Assembly: GCA_038277395.1 (NCBI GenBank)
Contig: CM076191.1
Location: forward strand, 96,645,588-96,709,587
Direction of reading: 5' to 3'
Length of the DNA stretch: 64,000 bases
Source: Dryocosmus kuriphilus
Taxonomy: Eukaryota > Arthropoda > Insecta > Hymenoptera > Cynipidae
Part shown: piece after piece, positions 44,979 to 57,340 of the stretch
Layout of the letters: each line of letters opens with the position of its first letter
How positions within the stretch are numbered: the stretch's first letter is position 1
Program-made: the position numbers and the translations under genes
The notes under the pieces: generated by a model
The model's database searches: none
What the model was told of the DNA's origin: nothing
The model's input: only the letters and a program-made list of their open reading frames with translations

Positions 44979-46272
44979 CGAGGGTGGGGCGAAAAGTTTC
45001 CGGCTTGACCAAGAAAAACGATTTTTTTAAATTTGTTTTTTACTTTATTTTTCAACATAATCTCCATCAACACTGATACATTTCTCATAACGGTGTTCTA
45101 ATTTAGCTATACCAATTTTAAACGTAGATTCGTCAAGCTCCTCAAAATACTGATTTACAGCTTCGATAACTTCTTCGTTGCTCTTAAATCTTTTACCGCC
45201 AAGCCATTTTTTGAGGTTAGGAAACAGGTACTAGTCGCTGGGGGCTAAGTCTGGAGAGCAGGGAGGATGCGGCATCAATTCAAACTTCAATTCGTGGATT
45301 TTGGACATGGCAACAATCGACGAATGCGCTGGTGCGTTATCGTGATGAAACAAAATTTTTTTCTTCGCCAAATGAGGTCGTTTAATTTACACCTCGTGCT
45401 TCAAACGTTGCAATAACTCTGCGTAGTATTGACCAGTGATAGTCTTACCCTTTTCAAGGTAATCAATGTATATAATTCCTCTCGCATCCCAAAAAATAGT
45501 AGCCATAACCTTGTTTGCCGATAAAATTGTTTTTGCCTTCTTTGGAGTTGGTTCCCCTTTTCCAACCCACTGTTTTGACTGTTCCTTATTTTCAGGAGTG
45601 TAGTAGTGGACCCAAGTCTCATCAACAGTTATAAATCGACGCAAAAATTCGTTTGGATTACGCCTATACAGCGCCAAATTGTCGGTAGAAATGTTTTTTC
45701 GAATAAGTTTTTGGTCGAGCGTTAGCAAACGCGGCACCCACCTTGCACACAGCTTTTCCATGCTCAAATGGTTGTGCAAAATATTTCGCACACGTTCAGC
45801 TGACATACGACAGGTCCCAGCTATCTCACGCACTTTCAACCTGCGGTCTTCCAACAGTATTTTATGGATTTTCTCAATAATTTCTGAAGTTGTGACCTCA
45901 ACGGGCCGTCCTGAGCGAGGCTCATCAGAGGTGCTGACACGACCCATTTTGAATTCAGAAACCCACTGCTTAATAGTTGAATATGATGGGGAGGAGTCTC
46001 CTAGTGTTGAATCCATCTCTTCTTTTATTTGTTTTGGTGTAAAACCTTTCAAATAGAAGTATTTGATAACAGCACGTTTTTCCACTTTTTCCATTTTCGC
46101 GAAATCAACGGAAGCGTCTCGGGCAATGTGCTCTTAAACGCAAACTAACGTAGCGATTGGGCTGAAACTGTACATACAAGCTCGGTAGGAATAGTACTGT
46201 AGGACGCCTCTCCAAAAGTAGACCTAGGGGCGCCATCTCTTGTCAAGCTGGAAACTTTTCGTCCCACCCCCG
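44979..46272 (-). mobile_element. mariner transposon, 1.29 kb (TSD TA)
   Basis: The TIRs CGAGGGTGGGGCGAAAAG and (inverted) CGGGGGTGGGACGAAAAG are flanked by TA (44977-44978 and 46273-46274). The left arm of the palindrome keeps the empty site (atactatactttgagg near 41368). So this copy arrived after the duplication formed. It encodes one transposase on the minus strand. Confidence 0.95.
45045..46094 (-). pseudogene. mariner transposase, two nonsense codons
   Basis: ATG 46094 to TAA 45045, 350 codons. The N-terminal helix-turn-helix region has YFYLKGFTPKQI and GRPVEVTT. Catalytic region: TVDETWVHYY (first Asp), HHDNAPAHSS (second Asp) and SPDLAPSD (third Asp), the DD34D arrangement of mariner. 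Stops: TAA after LLQRLKHEV (45384-45386) and TAG right after LAPSD (near 45233). Otherwise it is full length and in frame. It would cut and paste at TA. Inactive as it stands. Confidence 0.95.
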
Positions 46273-48359
46273 TATAGTATTTTTCTCTCCAAATCTATTT
46301 GGAATCACTTCTACAGTCAAAAATCTTCACTTACAACGTATTTGCTTTAAAATATTATCCTGTGCTTGAAAAGAGTGTTTTCTCCTTTTTAAATTGACAT
46401 GTAGGAAGAAGGATTTATAAATTAAAGTTTCTAAGTAAAAACATTCCATATTAGAATTACAATTAGGAGAAGAATACTGATGCATTATGCATAGAGTCAT
46501 AATTAAAGTATTCATATTAAGTGCAAATTCCGTGGAAGACGTTTCAATGACAGTAGCACGACTCAAAGCGTTACCAGTTAACCGAAAATTACCAAAAGTC
46601 ACTCATCATTCGCTAAACGTCATTGTATCGTTTTGAGATTTTTGTATTCTGATAAGTTGGTAAGTGTACGCGGACAAGTGGAGCAGCCAATACTGGGCAA
46701 ATGACTATTTCGTCATTCGTTAGACCCAGCACGCAGCTTAACTGTGGATTCCGTCGCTGACTAGTTGCCCTTTGAGTCTTGTATGTTTGGAAACAACGGA
46801 CGTTACTTCATTTTTTGTCTGTAAAGTAGGGCGTATCGGAAAAAGTTCTTTACTCAGAGTTCTAACAGTGATCAGAACTTTCTTTTCGAAGTCAAAAACC
46901 CTGCCTTAAAGTTTCATTTAAAAAAATTTCCTTCTGTTTCCGCATCGCATATGTAGCTGAACATCACAAAAAGCTACCCACTTCTTTAAATTTTAAGACC
47001 AACATTTTTGTTCTTAAATATAAATTATCAGAGAAAATACTTCATCGCAAGTTCAATTACACTTGTATAGCAATAATGATAGAAAATGTTGTTTTTTTTA
47101 CCTACATTTGGAATTATGGAATTTTATAATTCGGCAATTTTCTAGTGTCGGGAGTTTCATTTTTATTTTCTGAGTTAATGCTTCCTATATGGGGAAGCAA
47201 GCAGACGTGTAAGTGTTAAATGTAATGAATAATTTACGATGAAAAAATTTTGTTTAAAATGGGGAAGGTATTTTTTACATTTTTTTAACGTAAAAAAATG
47301 TGCAAAGTTCCGAAAATGTTGACTTTTATTATTTTAAATTTGATGTTGTAAATATCTGAATTTTGAAATGTTACAAATGCATAAATTTTGTAAATTTTTG
47401 TTAAGTTACAATAAAAATAATGTTAAAAAATGCTTGATCCATTTCGAAAAAATATTGTCGTTGGAAAGTATTTAAAAAAAAATAATTTGTTTGAAATTAA
47501 AAGAATAATTGGAAAAAATACACTCTACTGCAAAATAAATATTTTCTACCGAAAAAATATTTCATTATTGTATTTTTAATAAGTAAGCAATATTTATTGA
47601 AATAGAATTTTTTTAAAGATGTTTAAATATTTTTCGCTGAAAATCTAGAAAATAATAAGGAACATATAGGCGGATGTCTGGAAACTGCTGCTTTTTTTAA
47701 AATTAAAAAACCTTCATTTCTCTCTTACCGACCTCATAATTTTTGTTTTTCTAATTTCTTAAAAACCTACACTTGTCAGACTTATATCTTCATGTTCTGT
47801 ATCATTATTCAAACTTGAGAATGTATAAATTATTTCTTTATTGTAAGTAATGGTTTATTGCGATAAATAACATTGCCAGAACATTGCGATACGGTAGTAC
47901 TTACATGTTTTATGATATAACTAAACCATACCACAGTCGGTACTATAGGAATAGCACGAGTTCAAACTTTAGCTTTTTCTGCAAGTCTGGCGCCATCTGC
48001 TGACTCTTGGCACTATTAAGTCTCGCAACAGTGGCTCTCACCTACCTTCAAACTTTGCCCAAAGGTCCCCAGTAGAAAAATACTTATCGGTGAGCCGGGT
48101 ATAAAAAAAACCATTGGAAAACCGACGGCCATTCTCAATGGTATCCCAACGGTACTTCTCAATGGTAGTTCAACGGTTTTCAAATGGTATATTTTCGTAA
48201 GGAAATCCCTTGCGAATTGGTAATAGTTAGTCTTCTTTTCGCTATTATTTTCATAGCGAAACGCTTGCATCCCAGTTTTGTGAAAACAAGCTTGACTTCT
48301 CCACAAGCTCAACGGTTTACAAATGGTATATTTTCGTAAGGGTTGAGACCAATTTCGTA

Positions 48360-48576
48360 CCAGTAACGTGTTCTTAGGTACGATCCCGGTGGGCTGCAGC
48401 TACCTTACAATCGTCCAATTGGGAGCGTTCCAGCAACGATAGTTTTGCTACGTATGCGGACATTGTCACCCAAGCCGGTACGTTCCTTCTACGATTGTCA
48501 TCCGTACCACTTACCGTACCAAAGTACCAAGAAACAGGTCGCGGGTACGTACCGGCCTCGATCAGTGTTAACTGGG
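48360..48576. mobile_element. small word-array element L
   Basis: It ends gtgttaactgggg and starts near accagtaacgtg, with GGTACG/CGTACC words between. About 217 bp. It looks like a degenerate member of the CCC...GGG group; no confirmed duplication. Confidence 0.4.
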
Positions 48577-48719
48577 GAGTGTGCTGCCTACGAGCCTCAA
48601 TGCTAAACGAAAATAATCTGAAGTAAAAAATACGGAAATGCTAAGAAATATATTCAGGCATCGATGTCTATAAAATGATGATTAAGTTGCTAATAAATTA
48701 GGGAAGCTAATAATTTTTT

Positions 48720-49620
48720 TTTGATTTTACGAAAATTCACGATTTTGACAAAAAAAAGTGCAGTCTGTAAATGATGACTAAACTAAATTTGTGTAAAATC
48801 GAAAAATGTTTCGTTTAATTCATTAACTAGGAATTTAAGCGTAAATTGTGGACGTGTTCTTGATTAAAGATCGAAAATGTTTGTAAAGTCGAAAAATTGT
48901 TATTTTAATAATCTTATTAGGAATGTAATCATTTATATATTGAAGCTTTTTTGTAAAAATCGGAAGTTTTTGTGAAGTCGGAAAATTTATTCGTACAATT
49001 TATTAATTAGCAACTTAAGCGTACCTTATATGCGTCTTCTGTTGTAAAAATCGTACATTTTTGTAAAATGCGAAAATTTTTCGCTTCATTAATTTATTAA
49101 CAATTTCATCGTCATTTATAAACTTACGCTTTTTTGCATAAGTTAATAAGCTTATAACGATTAAGGTCATGTGACACTTTGGAGATGATCAAATTATCGA
49201 TTTTTAAATTCCTGAACTTCATTTCCAAACTATTAAATATTTTTCGCTGGGACTTTGGGAAATGTTTAACAACATGCTGAAAATGGTCTCGCGATACTTA
49301 TTTTTTGCAAATATTAAAAAAAGCTAATTCAACTTTTATCGACACAAAAATTTTCTTCAATATTTTCAAAAAAGAAGTGTTTGGAGATCATCTGTAGCAT
49401 GTTCTGAACTATTTCCCAAAATACTTCTTAGTTTGGAAATAAAGTAAAGGGGTTTACAAATCGATAATTTGATCATCTGTGCAGTATATTATTAGCCAAA
49501 GTATATTATTATCCGTAGTATGTCATTCGCAATTTGAATGTCATTTATAATCTTATAATTTGTTTGTGAAAATCGAAAATTTTTGTAAAGTCGGAAAATT
49601 ATTAGTTAGCTTTATAGATT
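48720..49620 (+). repeat. degenerate tandem satellite, about 130-bp units
   Basis: Units contain ttttgtaaaatcgaaaa and ttaattaggaatttaagcg variants, seen near 48800, 48880, 48960, 49060 and 49560. A MITE at 49184-49478 interrupts the array. Non-coding. Confidence 0.55.
49184..49478. mobile_element. MITE with GATGATCAAATTATCGATTT termini
   Basis: Twenty identical bases are inverted at both ends, followed by a diverged inverted region including tttccaaact and aacatgct blocks. The length is about 295 bp. Target duplication not certain. Confidence 0.65.
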
Positions 49621-50006
49621 TCCAATATGGCAGGCACACGAACAAGTCGTGCGCATCGTTGCTCGTGTCTCAGACAGCTTTTATAATCTGTATAATATCT
49701 CTGAGTGACTAAAACCGACCTTATTTTGTGATATTGATGTATATGATTGATTAAGCGAAATAACAGTGTTGATAATGTGTCTTTAATTGATAAAATACTG
49801 GTTTTTCTCTACTTGAGCGCTTCACTAGAGAGTGGAACTCATATATTTCCTTGTGTTAGTGAGCTGGTGTGCCAAGTTATCAATGTGTGAAGGAAACACT
49901 ATAAGATTCTTATCTTATCATATATAAATTAGACTCATAAGTATTGTGAAGCCTGTCTTGAATACAGTGGCTTGTTTTGCTGTTTCTATTAATTTGAACT
50001 TAAATC

Positions 50007-51030
50007 ATGTCGGATAGAATTTGCAATTATTGCAACTCAAAAATCATTGAGGATGCTTTCTCTTATCCTTGTGGTTTTTTTTTTATCATCCGCGGTGTAT
50101 CAAGCAAGTAATTAGTTCTGGAACAAGGAAGAGTAAATGCTGTGGATTTAAGCGTAAAAGATCCCCATCTCCTTGTGCATCCTCTGTTATCACATCGGAT
50201 GAACGTTGGAATAAATTGACTTTACACACTAAGTTTATTATTCATTAATGTTTTGTAATGACCGTAATACCAAATTATTCAATTCTACTCTGAACTAATT
50301 AAGGTCCTGCAAGAGCAATATCTAAAGTCGAAGAAGGAATCTGAAGAGTTTATAGCATCTCAAATAACCCTTGTATCAACTAAAATAGATATTTACGCTG
50401 AAAAATAAGACGAAGCCTTGGAGAGACTAGATACACTTGAAGTTAAGGTAGAGAAGATTCAAGAGTTGAGCAACATGAACTATATCCCAAACTATGACCT
50501 GGAAAACTCCATACCTTCTCGCTGCATAACTGAGATGTGAGAGAGGAAGGCTCGAGAGTCTAATATCATTGTGTATGGATGCCAAGAAGCCAACTTGAAG
50601 GAGAATGAGCCCTCTTCTGAACTATTGAAAAATGACACTAAAAAAGTAAATGATTATCTGTCCTCATTTTTGATTTCACATGACAATAATTTGATCACTA
50701 AAGTAACAAAAATTGGTAGTTATGTACAGAACTCTCATGGGCCCCGACCAATTATTATTTCTTTCTGCAGAGAAGTGAATGTGAATTTGATTCTTCAAGA
50801 ATACTGGAAGGAAGTCCGTTCTCGCCCAAAAGAACAGCATCCTAAAAACAAAGTTATTCTTGCTCCAAACCGTACTCCTATACAAAGGTATCATACAAAG
50901 AAATCCGGAAATCTCTTCAGGAACGATGTAACAGAGGAGAATTGAATATCAGCGTCAGAGAAATACACGAGAAATTCAAAATAGTCACCAAAAAGAAGAC
51001 AATGACTACTCACAATCATCAGGCTTCGAT
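50007..51030 (+). pseudogene. LINE ORF1 remnant with PHD-like finger and coiled coil
   Basis: ATG 50007 begins MSDRICNYCNSKIIEDAF, a Cys-pair finger of PHD type (broken by a frameshift in the T-run near 50085). A coiled-coil-like region follows (50300-50520) and then an RRM-like segment starting RESNIIVYGC (50571-50945). Several stops and shifts interrupt it. This is the usual order in ORF1 of some CR1/jockey-group LINEs. The element is cut at 51046 by element B; no matching ORF2 was found. Confidence 0.55.
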
Positions 51031-51045
51031 TTAAGTTATAAACAT

Positions 51046-52560
51046 CCCTGCTTAAAAGGACGGATACAACCCGGATAAGAACCGAGTAGAAGTCGGTTCT
51101 TATCCGGCGCTACTGGGATTATACCCGGTTTTTGTCCCCGGTTTTGATCCGGGTTATACTCGGGTCCTATCCAGCATGATATAATATTTATATCCGGTTA
51201 CTATATGCATCTTATCCGGGACCTTTAAGGTTTTTATCGGGGTTATACCCGGTTTCTATCCGGCATGATATAGTATTTATTTCCGGTTTCTATATGGATC
51301 TTATCCAGGACCTTTAAGGTTTTTATCGGGGTTATACCCGAGTTCTATCCGGTATGGTATAATATTTATATCCGGTTTCTATAGGGGTCTTATCCGGGAC
51401 CTTCAGGATTTTTATCCGGTTTATAACCGGGTCCTATCCGGCATAAGATAATATTTTTTCCCGGTTTCTATAGGGGTCTTATCCGGGACCTTTAGGATTT
51501 TTATCCGGTTCATAACCGGGTTCTATCCGGGCTGAGATAATATTTATTTCCAGTTTCTATAGGGGTCTTATCCGGTTCTTCAAAAGTTCAAAACGCTTGT
51601 ATCCGGTACCGGTATATATATGTGCTGTGAAGCACCAAAAAAAGGATCGATGACGATCAAACAGATGTAATATTTTTTCAATATAACAATGGTGAAAAAT
51701 TGTGGCTAACTTATAACTCCGACGATCGAATCCTATTGTGAGACAATAATCCCTGCGATCCTAGCGGAAGTGATCTGAACTATCAAGACAATCACGAGCG
51801 TGAAGACCCTTATAGGAATAGGATAGAAAACGGAGAATAGAAAACGGCCTCATAGAGACTGGATAGGATCCGGGTAGAAACCTATTTTCGTATTTTAATT
51901 TCTGGTCCCATTTGCCAGATAGGAACCGGGTAGGACCGGGTAGCCGGTGCATTTTCACTTAATGATTCACAAGTCTCTAGGTGCCTTATAGAGACCGGAT
52001 AGAATCCGGGTAGAAACCCATTTTCCTATTTTAATTTCTGGTCCCATTTGCCAGATAGGAACCGGGTAGGACCGGGTAGCCGGTGAATTTTCACTTAATG
52101 ATTCACAAGTCGCTAGGTGCCCTTATAGAGAACGGATAGGATCCGGGTGGACACCTATTTTTGTATTTAATTTCTGGTCCCATTTGCCAGATAGGAACCG
52201 GGTAGGACCAGATAGCAGATGCACTTTCACTTAATGATTCACAAGTCGCCAGGTGCCTTATAGAGACCAGATAGTATCCGGGTAGAAACCTATTTTCGTA
52301 TTTTAATTTCTGGTCCCATTTGCCAGATAGGAACCGGATAGGACCGGGTAGCCGGTGCATTTTCACTTAATGATTCACAAGTCGCTAGGTGCCCTTATAG
52401 AGAACGGATAGGATCCGGGTAGACACCTATTTTTGTATTTAATTTCTGTTTCCATTTGTCAGATAGGAACCGGGTAGGACCGGGTAGAATATTTTTACAA
52501 CTTATTTTCTGTTACTATTTCTCGGGTAAGAGCCCGATAGGCCCAGATAGATCCCGCAAA
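51046..52560. mobile_element. word-array element B (CCCTGCTTAAAAGG terminus), right end missing
   Basis: The left terminus agrees with that of element A in 12 of the first 13 bases and is preceded by AT. The left arm has about 110-bp repeats of tatccggtttctat-type words (51100-51590), then the core shared with A (51610-51784), then about 4.5 repeats of about 145 bp with gataggaaccgggtaggacc and cacttaatgattcacaagtc (51820-52500). The expected right terminus is absent because the purine-rich LINE begins at about 52563. Confidence 0.75.
51610..51784 (+). other. core of element B, homologous to the core of A
   Basis: Near-identical to 10874-11053 apart from a short deletion near 51668 and scattered substitutions, one of which makes a TGA. 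It is the only non-word sequence in the element. Confidence 0.7.
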
Positions 52561-52562
52561 TT

Positions 52563-53300
52563 TAAATTAGAAAAGAGTAGTGAAGAGAATATTCAGACTG
52601 TAGACAAAGAAGTAGAAAAGATGAGGAAAATGATGATGGAGGTAATGGGGATGCAGGAAGAAAGGCAGGAGAAAAAGGGAGAAGAAATAAAGTAGGAAAT
52701 TAGGAGGGAAATGGCAGAGCTTAGAAAAGAGATGAGGAAATGGGAAGAAGTGAGGGAAAAATTAGAAAAGAGGATGCAAGGTTTAGAGCAAAAACTAGAA
52801 AAACAGGAGAAGTCTAATAAAAAGATAGGAGAGTTAGAGATTAGGGTGGAGAAGATTGAGAACTTAAACCAGATAGTTAGAGGGGAAAGAATAAGGAATG
52901 CAGATAGGGAAAGGCTGACAAATATAGAGAGAAGAATATAGAGTAAAGAGAGAGAAGAAAAGAGGAATAATATAGTGCTAAAGGGTCTAAAATTAGAAGG
53001 TAGAGAATTGAAAGAAGGAGTTGAAGAAGTGCTTAAGAAGATTGATGCGAAAGTAAAAAATAGAGGAAGTAAGAAGAGTAGGTAAGGAAGGGGAGAGAGG
53101 AGGACAAATGGCTCTGGTTAGGCTAAAAGACAGGGATGATAAAAGGGAAGTGATGCATAAGAAAAGAGCGTTGTATGTAAGCTCGGAAAGGATAGAAGAT
53201 GATTTGACTTGGATTGAAAGAAAAATGCAGTATAAGATAAGGAAAATAGCAGAAGAGGAAAGAAAAAAAGGAAAAAGAACATGAGTTAAGTATGGAAGAA
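52563..53300 (+). pseudogene. ORF1 of a purine-rich LINE
   Basis: Long Lys/Glu-rich coiled-coil frames (52565-52941) broken by stops near 52693 and 52939, then RNNIVLKGL and related RRM-like sequence. The coding strand is strikingly A+G-rich. It fits the first ORF of a non-LTR element whose ORF2 follows. Confidence 0.6.
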
Positions 53301-53372
53301 TTCAGATAGATGAAGTATGGGGGGAATGGGACGAAGAAGAAGAAAAAATAGTTAAAGTACTAAGTCGGGGGA

Positions 53373-56300
53373 ATGGGAGCGAGGAGTGAACGGGAGGGAA
53401 AAATAAGTGATAGGAGGCAGGGTAAAGAGGAGAGAAAAGAAGAAAAGAAAGAGTGGAAGTTGTGCTACTGGAATATAGCAGGATTAAAAAGAAAGGATAA
53501 AGAATTCATAAGAAATTTAGAACAATGGGAAGTAGTAGTAATGACAGAAACGTGGTTGGATGACAACGGATGGGAAAGAGTGAGAGGAAGATTACCAAAG
53601 GGGTACATATGGAAGAAGAGAAGCGCAAAGAGGGTAAATAAAAAAGGAAGAGCAATGGGAGGAATGTTGATGGGAATAAGAAGGGAAATGCTGACAGGGG
53701 TCAAAAGCATGAAAGATAGGAAAGTGGAAACTGAAGGAATAATAGTACAAGAGGTAAAAGTAGGAGAAGAGAGGTAGAAGATAGTAGGAGTATATGTAAA
53801 TAGAGATATGCAGGAGAAATGGAAGGAGTTGGAGAAGATATGAGGCTCATAATAGGAGGAGATTTTAATGCGAGGACAGGGGGGAAAGGAGGTAAGGAAT
53901 GGGGAGGAGAGAGGGGAAGAAAATCCAAGGATATTGAACGGGGAGGGTACGAAATTGTTAAAGTCCCTTTGAGAAATGGGATGGTTTATTTTAAACGTAA
54001 ATATACAGGGGGATGAGGAAGGGGAATATACTCGAGCAGATGGAGAAAAGGAAATGGTAATCGATTATGTAATAGTGGATGACGAGGTGAGGGAAAGCAT
54101 AAAGCATCTAGAGGTAGGGGAATATATTGAATCGGATCACTTTCCGTTAATAGTGACGTTGAAGGGGGAAAAGGGTAGAGAAAATAAGGATAAAAAGGAA
54201 GTAAAGGAGAAAAGAACGAGCAGAGGTGATTGGTCAACGGAAGGAAAAGAACAATTTATGCAAAAGGTAAAAAATATCAAAATGGGTGAGGGAAGTGTGA
54301 ATGAAGAAATGAAAATAATTATAAGGGAAATTAAAAGTATATTAGAGGGAACAGGTAATCAGAATGTTAGGGTTGAAGGGGGAAAAAACGTATGGGATCA
54401 AGAATGTAAAGAGAAAAAGAAAGAGGTGAAGAAGGAATTAAGAAAATGGAGAAAAGGCAAAAGTAGGGGAGAGAATTATAAGAGGAAGAAGAAAGAGTAT
54501 GCTAAATTGTGTGATAGAAAAAAAGAGCAGGAAAATAAAAGATTCGTAGAAGAGGCAGAGAAGGCTAGGACGGAGGAGGAGGTTTGGAAGATAGTAAATA
54601 GGGAGAGAAGAAGAAGGAAAAGAGTAAACGAGAATATTGACATGTTAGAATGGAAAAAGCATTTCATGGATTTGCTAGGAGGGGTAGAGATGAAAATAAG
54701 GAAAGGAAGAAAAGAGGGAAGGGAAAGAGACGAAGAAGAGAGTATTGCAAAAGAAGAAATTAGCAAGGTGATAGAATCAATGAAAGATGCTAAGGCGCCT
54801 GGAATAGATAATATTCTAAATGAAGTATGGAAATACGGGGGAAAAGAACTTAAGCAGTGGACGTGGATAATGTGCAATAGAGTATGGAAAGGAGAGGGCT
54901 GGCCAGAAGTATGGAAGTAGGGGGTAGTGATGCCGATAGTGAAAAAGAGTAATGGTGAAGAGGTGAAAGACTATAGGGGAATAACGCTGATGCCAACGTT
55001 GTATAAGATATATGTAACTATTCTAGCAGATAGGTTGAAGAAAGAAGTTTAGGAAAAAAAGATAGTACCACCAAATCAAACAGGGTTTAGGAAAGGAATG
55101 GGAGTGATGGATAACATATATGTTTTAAATTATCTGGTAAATAGAAAAATAGAAAGAAAGAAAGGGAGAATGATAGCAATGTTTGTAGACTTAAAAGCGG
55201 CTTTTGATTCCTTGGACAGAGAGGAGATAGAAAAAATTATGGTAAAAAAAGGCATAAGAGAGGGTTTGGTAAGGAGAGTATTGGAAATTTTTAGGGAGAC
55301 AAAAAGCAAGGTAAGGGTAGCGGATCGAGTAGGGGAAAGTTTCTGGTTAGCGAGAGGAGTTAGACAAGGTTGTCCTTTGAGCCCGTTCTTATTTAACATC
55401 TTGATAGCAGACTTGGAAGAGGAAATGAAGAGAAAAGCCTGGGGAGGAGTTAAGAGACGAGGTGGCAAAATTTATACTCTGGCGTACGCAGATGACAAAG
55501 TAATTATGGTGGAAAATGAGGAGGGTATGGCGGGCCTAATTACAGGATTGGAGAAATATTTAGACGGGAAAAAGTTGGTAATAAATGTGGAAAAGACGAA
55601 GATAATGAGGTTTAGAAAAGGAGCGGGTAGAAAAAAAGAGTGGACGGCAAGATAGAAAGGAGTAAAGATAGAGGAAGTAAAAGAGTTTAAATACTTGGGT
55701 TATATTCTACAAGTCAATGGGGATTACAGAGCGCACATAAGAGAAAGGATAAAAAAAGCAGTAGGAGTAATGAAGCAGATTTGGGGAATCGGAAAAGAAG
55801 GTTTAAAAAAGACTGGAGAAGGAGAATATGGTTGTTTGATAAGCTGGTGTGGCCGGTGTTAAGCTACGCAGCAGAGATATGGGGTTCGAAGGAAAGAGAA
55901 GATATTGAGAGGATATAAGAAAGGTATATAAGATGGACGTTAGGAGTAGACTGGAGGACACCAGGGTATATGGTGAGAGAAGAAGCACAAAGGGATAAAT
56001 TGAGTACTAGAGTGGGAAAGAGAGCGTTGAAGTTTGAAGTGAAGTTAAAAGAGGGAAGGGGAGGAGAGTTAGCGAGGGAATTCTTAAGGGAGATTGATGA
56101 AAGAAGGGGAATGGCGATAGAATTAACGAGATGGGAAGTGGAAAGAAAAGGATTCTTAGAAGATAGAGATATTGGAGATGAATAGGAAATAAAGTTTCAG
56201 GAATTGGATAAAAGAGGCAGGCAAAAACAACTGAATGAAAGATGGGGGTCGATTGAGGAATCAAAATACAATAAGTGGTATAAGGTGATAAAGAAGGAAG

Positions 56301-56450
56301 GACTACCAAAGTATTTGGAAAAGAGATGGGGAGAGAGGAGATGGACGAGAATAGCTAGATTTAGGTTGGGAAACGAGTTAAGGGAAGGAAGATATTGAGA
56401 AGAAGAGGAGAATAGAAAGTGCAGAATATGTCAGTGGGAAGAGGAAACTT
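53373..56450 (+). pseudogene. ORF2 of a purine-rich LINE: endonuclease and reverse transcriptase
   Basis: Endonuclease: LCYWNIAGL, MTETWLDD, IIGGDFNARTGGKGG, VIDYVIVDD and ESDHFPL. RT: DAKAPGIDNI, DYRGITLMPTLYKIY, NQTGFRKG, FVDLKAAFDSLDR, GVRQGCPLSPFLFNI and LAYADDKVIM (near 55490), then KYLGYIL. A C-x2-C start (CRICQWEEET) near 56425 marks the end of the copy. At least six stops or shifts (53776, 53842, 53990, 54918, 55050, 55653) disable it. The coding strand is extremely rich in A and G. The 3' end is cut at about 56455. Confidence 0.85.
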
Positions 56451-56459
56451 TTACAATTT

Positions 56460-57340
56460 TAAATTATTAAGAATCGCTGTTTTACAAATAGCAATTAAAA
56501 TAAACGCTATATTGTTTAACTATCTTTTAAAATTAAATGAACAGTTAGTGCACTGAAAGCCAATGACAGTGAAATTATGGACATGTTATTACTTTCAACT
56601 GTAATGTAAAAATAGAAATTAAAATTTATATCTGTATGAATATGCACTGTGTCAAAAAAGATCTAATATTGTTCTAGGATATTTTATAAATAACATTCTC
56701 AATTTCAATATTCTAATATTTTCATTCGCAACGTTTTGTAGTGAACGCTAGGAAGGATAATATTACAATAATGGAAATCAATTTTGATGTTTAAAGTAGA
56801 TTGACATTCAACAGAATAGTATTAAAGTACATAAACACTTCAAAGTAATAACACGTTGATAAGTTCCTATGGAACTAAATACCAAATTGTGAATTTCTGA
56901 ATATATGAACTGTTAATATTTTTATCTCTAAAGAGTCAACATTAAATATCACATGGAGAAGCTCTCATTATACGAAATATTAATTTTCACACCTATAAAA
57001 GAGTAACATTAATATCACGACACAGTAGTCAAATAATAAGTTTCAATGGTTAAATATAGATTTAAATATTTTTTATGATAGTCTTAAATATAGTTTAAAG
57101 CTGCGGGACGAAGGAAGCTTGAAAATTTGAATTCTTTTTTAGTTGTTTTCATCGTTCATATCATCGTTAGAATTGCAATCCACCATCCGCTCGACGTCGT
57201 CTATTGCTAGTGGATCATTATTGTTTGAAGATAATGCAATTTAGATATGCATTTATTGAAGCACAAAAAACTGTTAAATAAAAAATGTCACATTTTACAT
57301 AGCTTGAGTGAAAATTTTGTAAATAGACAAATAGAAAGTA
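56460..57340. other. AT-rich stretch, no gene recognised
   Basis: Non-repetitive AT-rich sequence between the truncated LINE and the GC-word repeats. No motif found. Confidence 0.4.

Larger units (their letters stand above)
34166..48311. repeat. giant inverted duplication, about 14 kb
   Basis: The left-arm blocks 34166-34843, about 36905-37679 and 40899-43181 match, inverted, the right-arm blocks about 47640-48311, 46862-47640 and 43232-46862 (minus a mariner). The ancestral arm is about 3.8 kb. The centre is near 43,205, with only about 50 bp unpaired. Both outer ends stop inside the same Chk2-like exon (the right copy reads on the minus strand at 48204-48308), so this is a duplication of host plus repeat DNA rather than a simple TIR transposon. 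Arm differences include 37680-40898 (left only), about 34846-36905 (left only), 44979-46272 (right only) and about 125 bp near 46585-46705. Confidence 0.85.

Noticed and set aside
34166..48311. A single DNA transposon with 4-kb TIRs
   Set aside because: Both outer ends lie inside a host-like exon and no target duplication is seen.
53986..56309. Long minus-strand ORFs over the purine-rich LINE
   Set aside because: They arise from the pyrimidine-rich complement of the LINE coding strand and lack domains.
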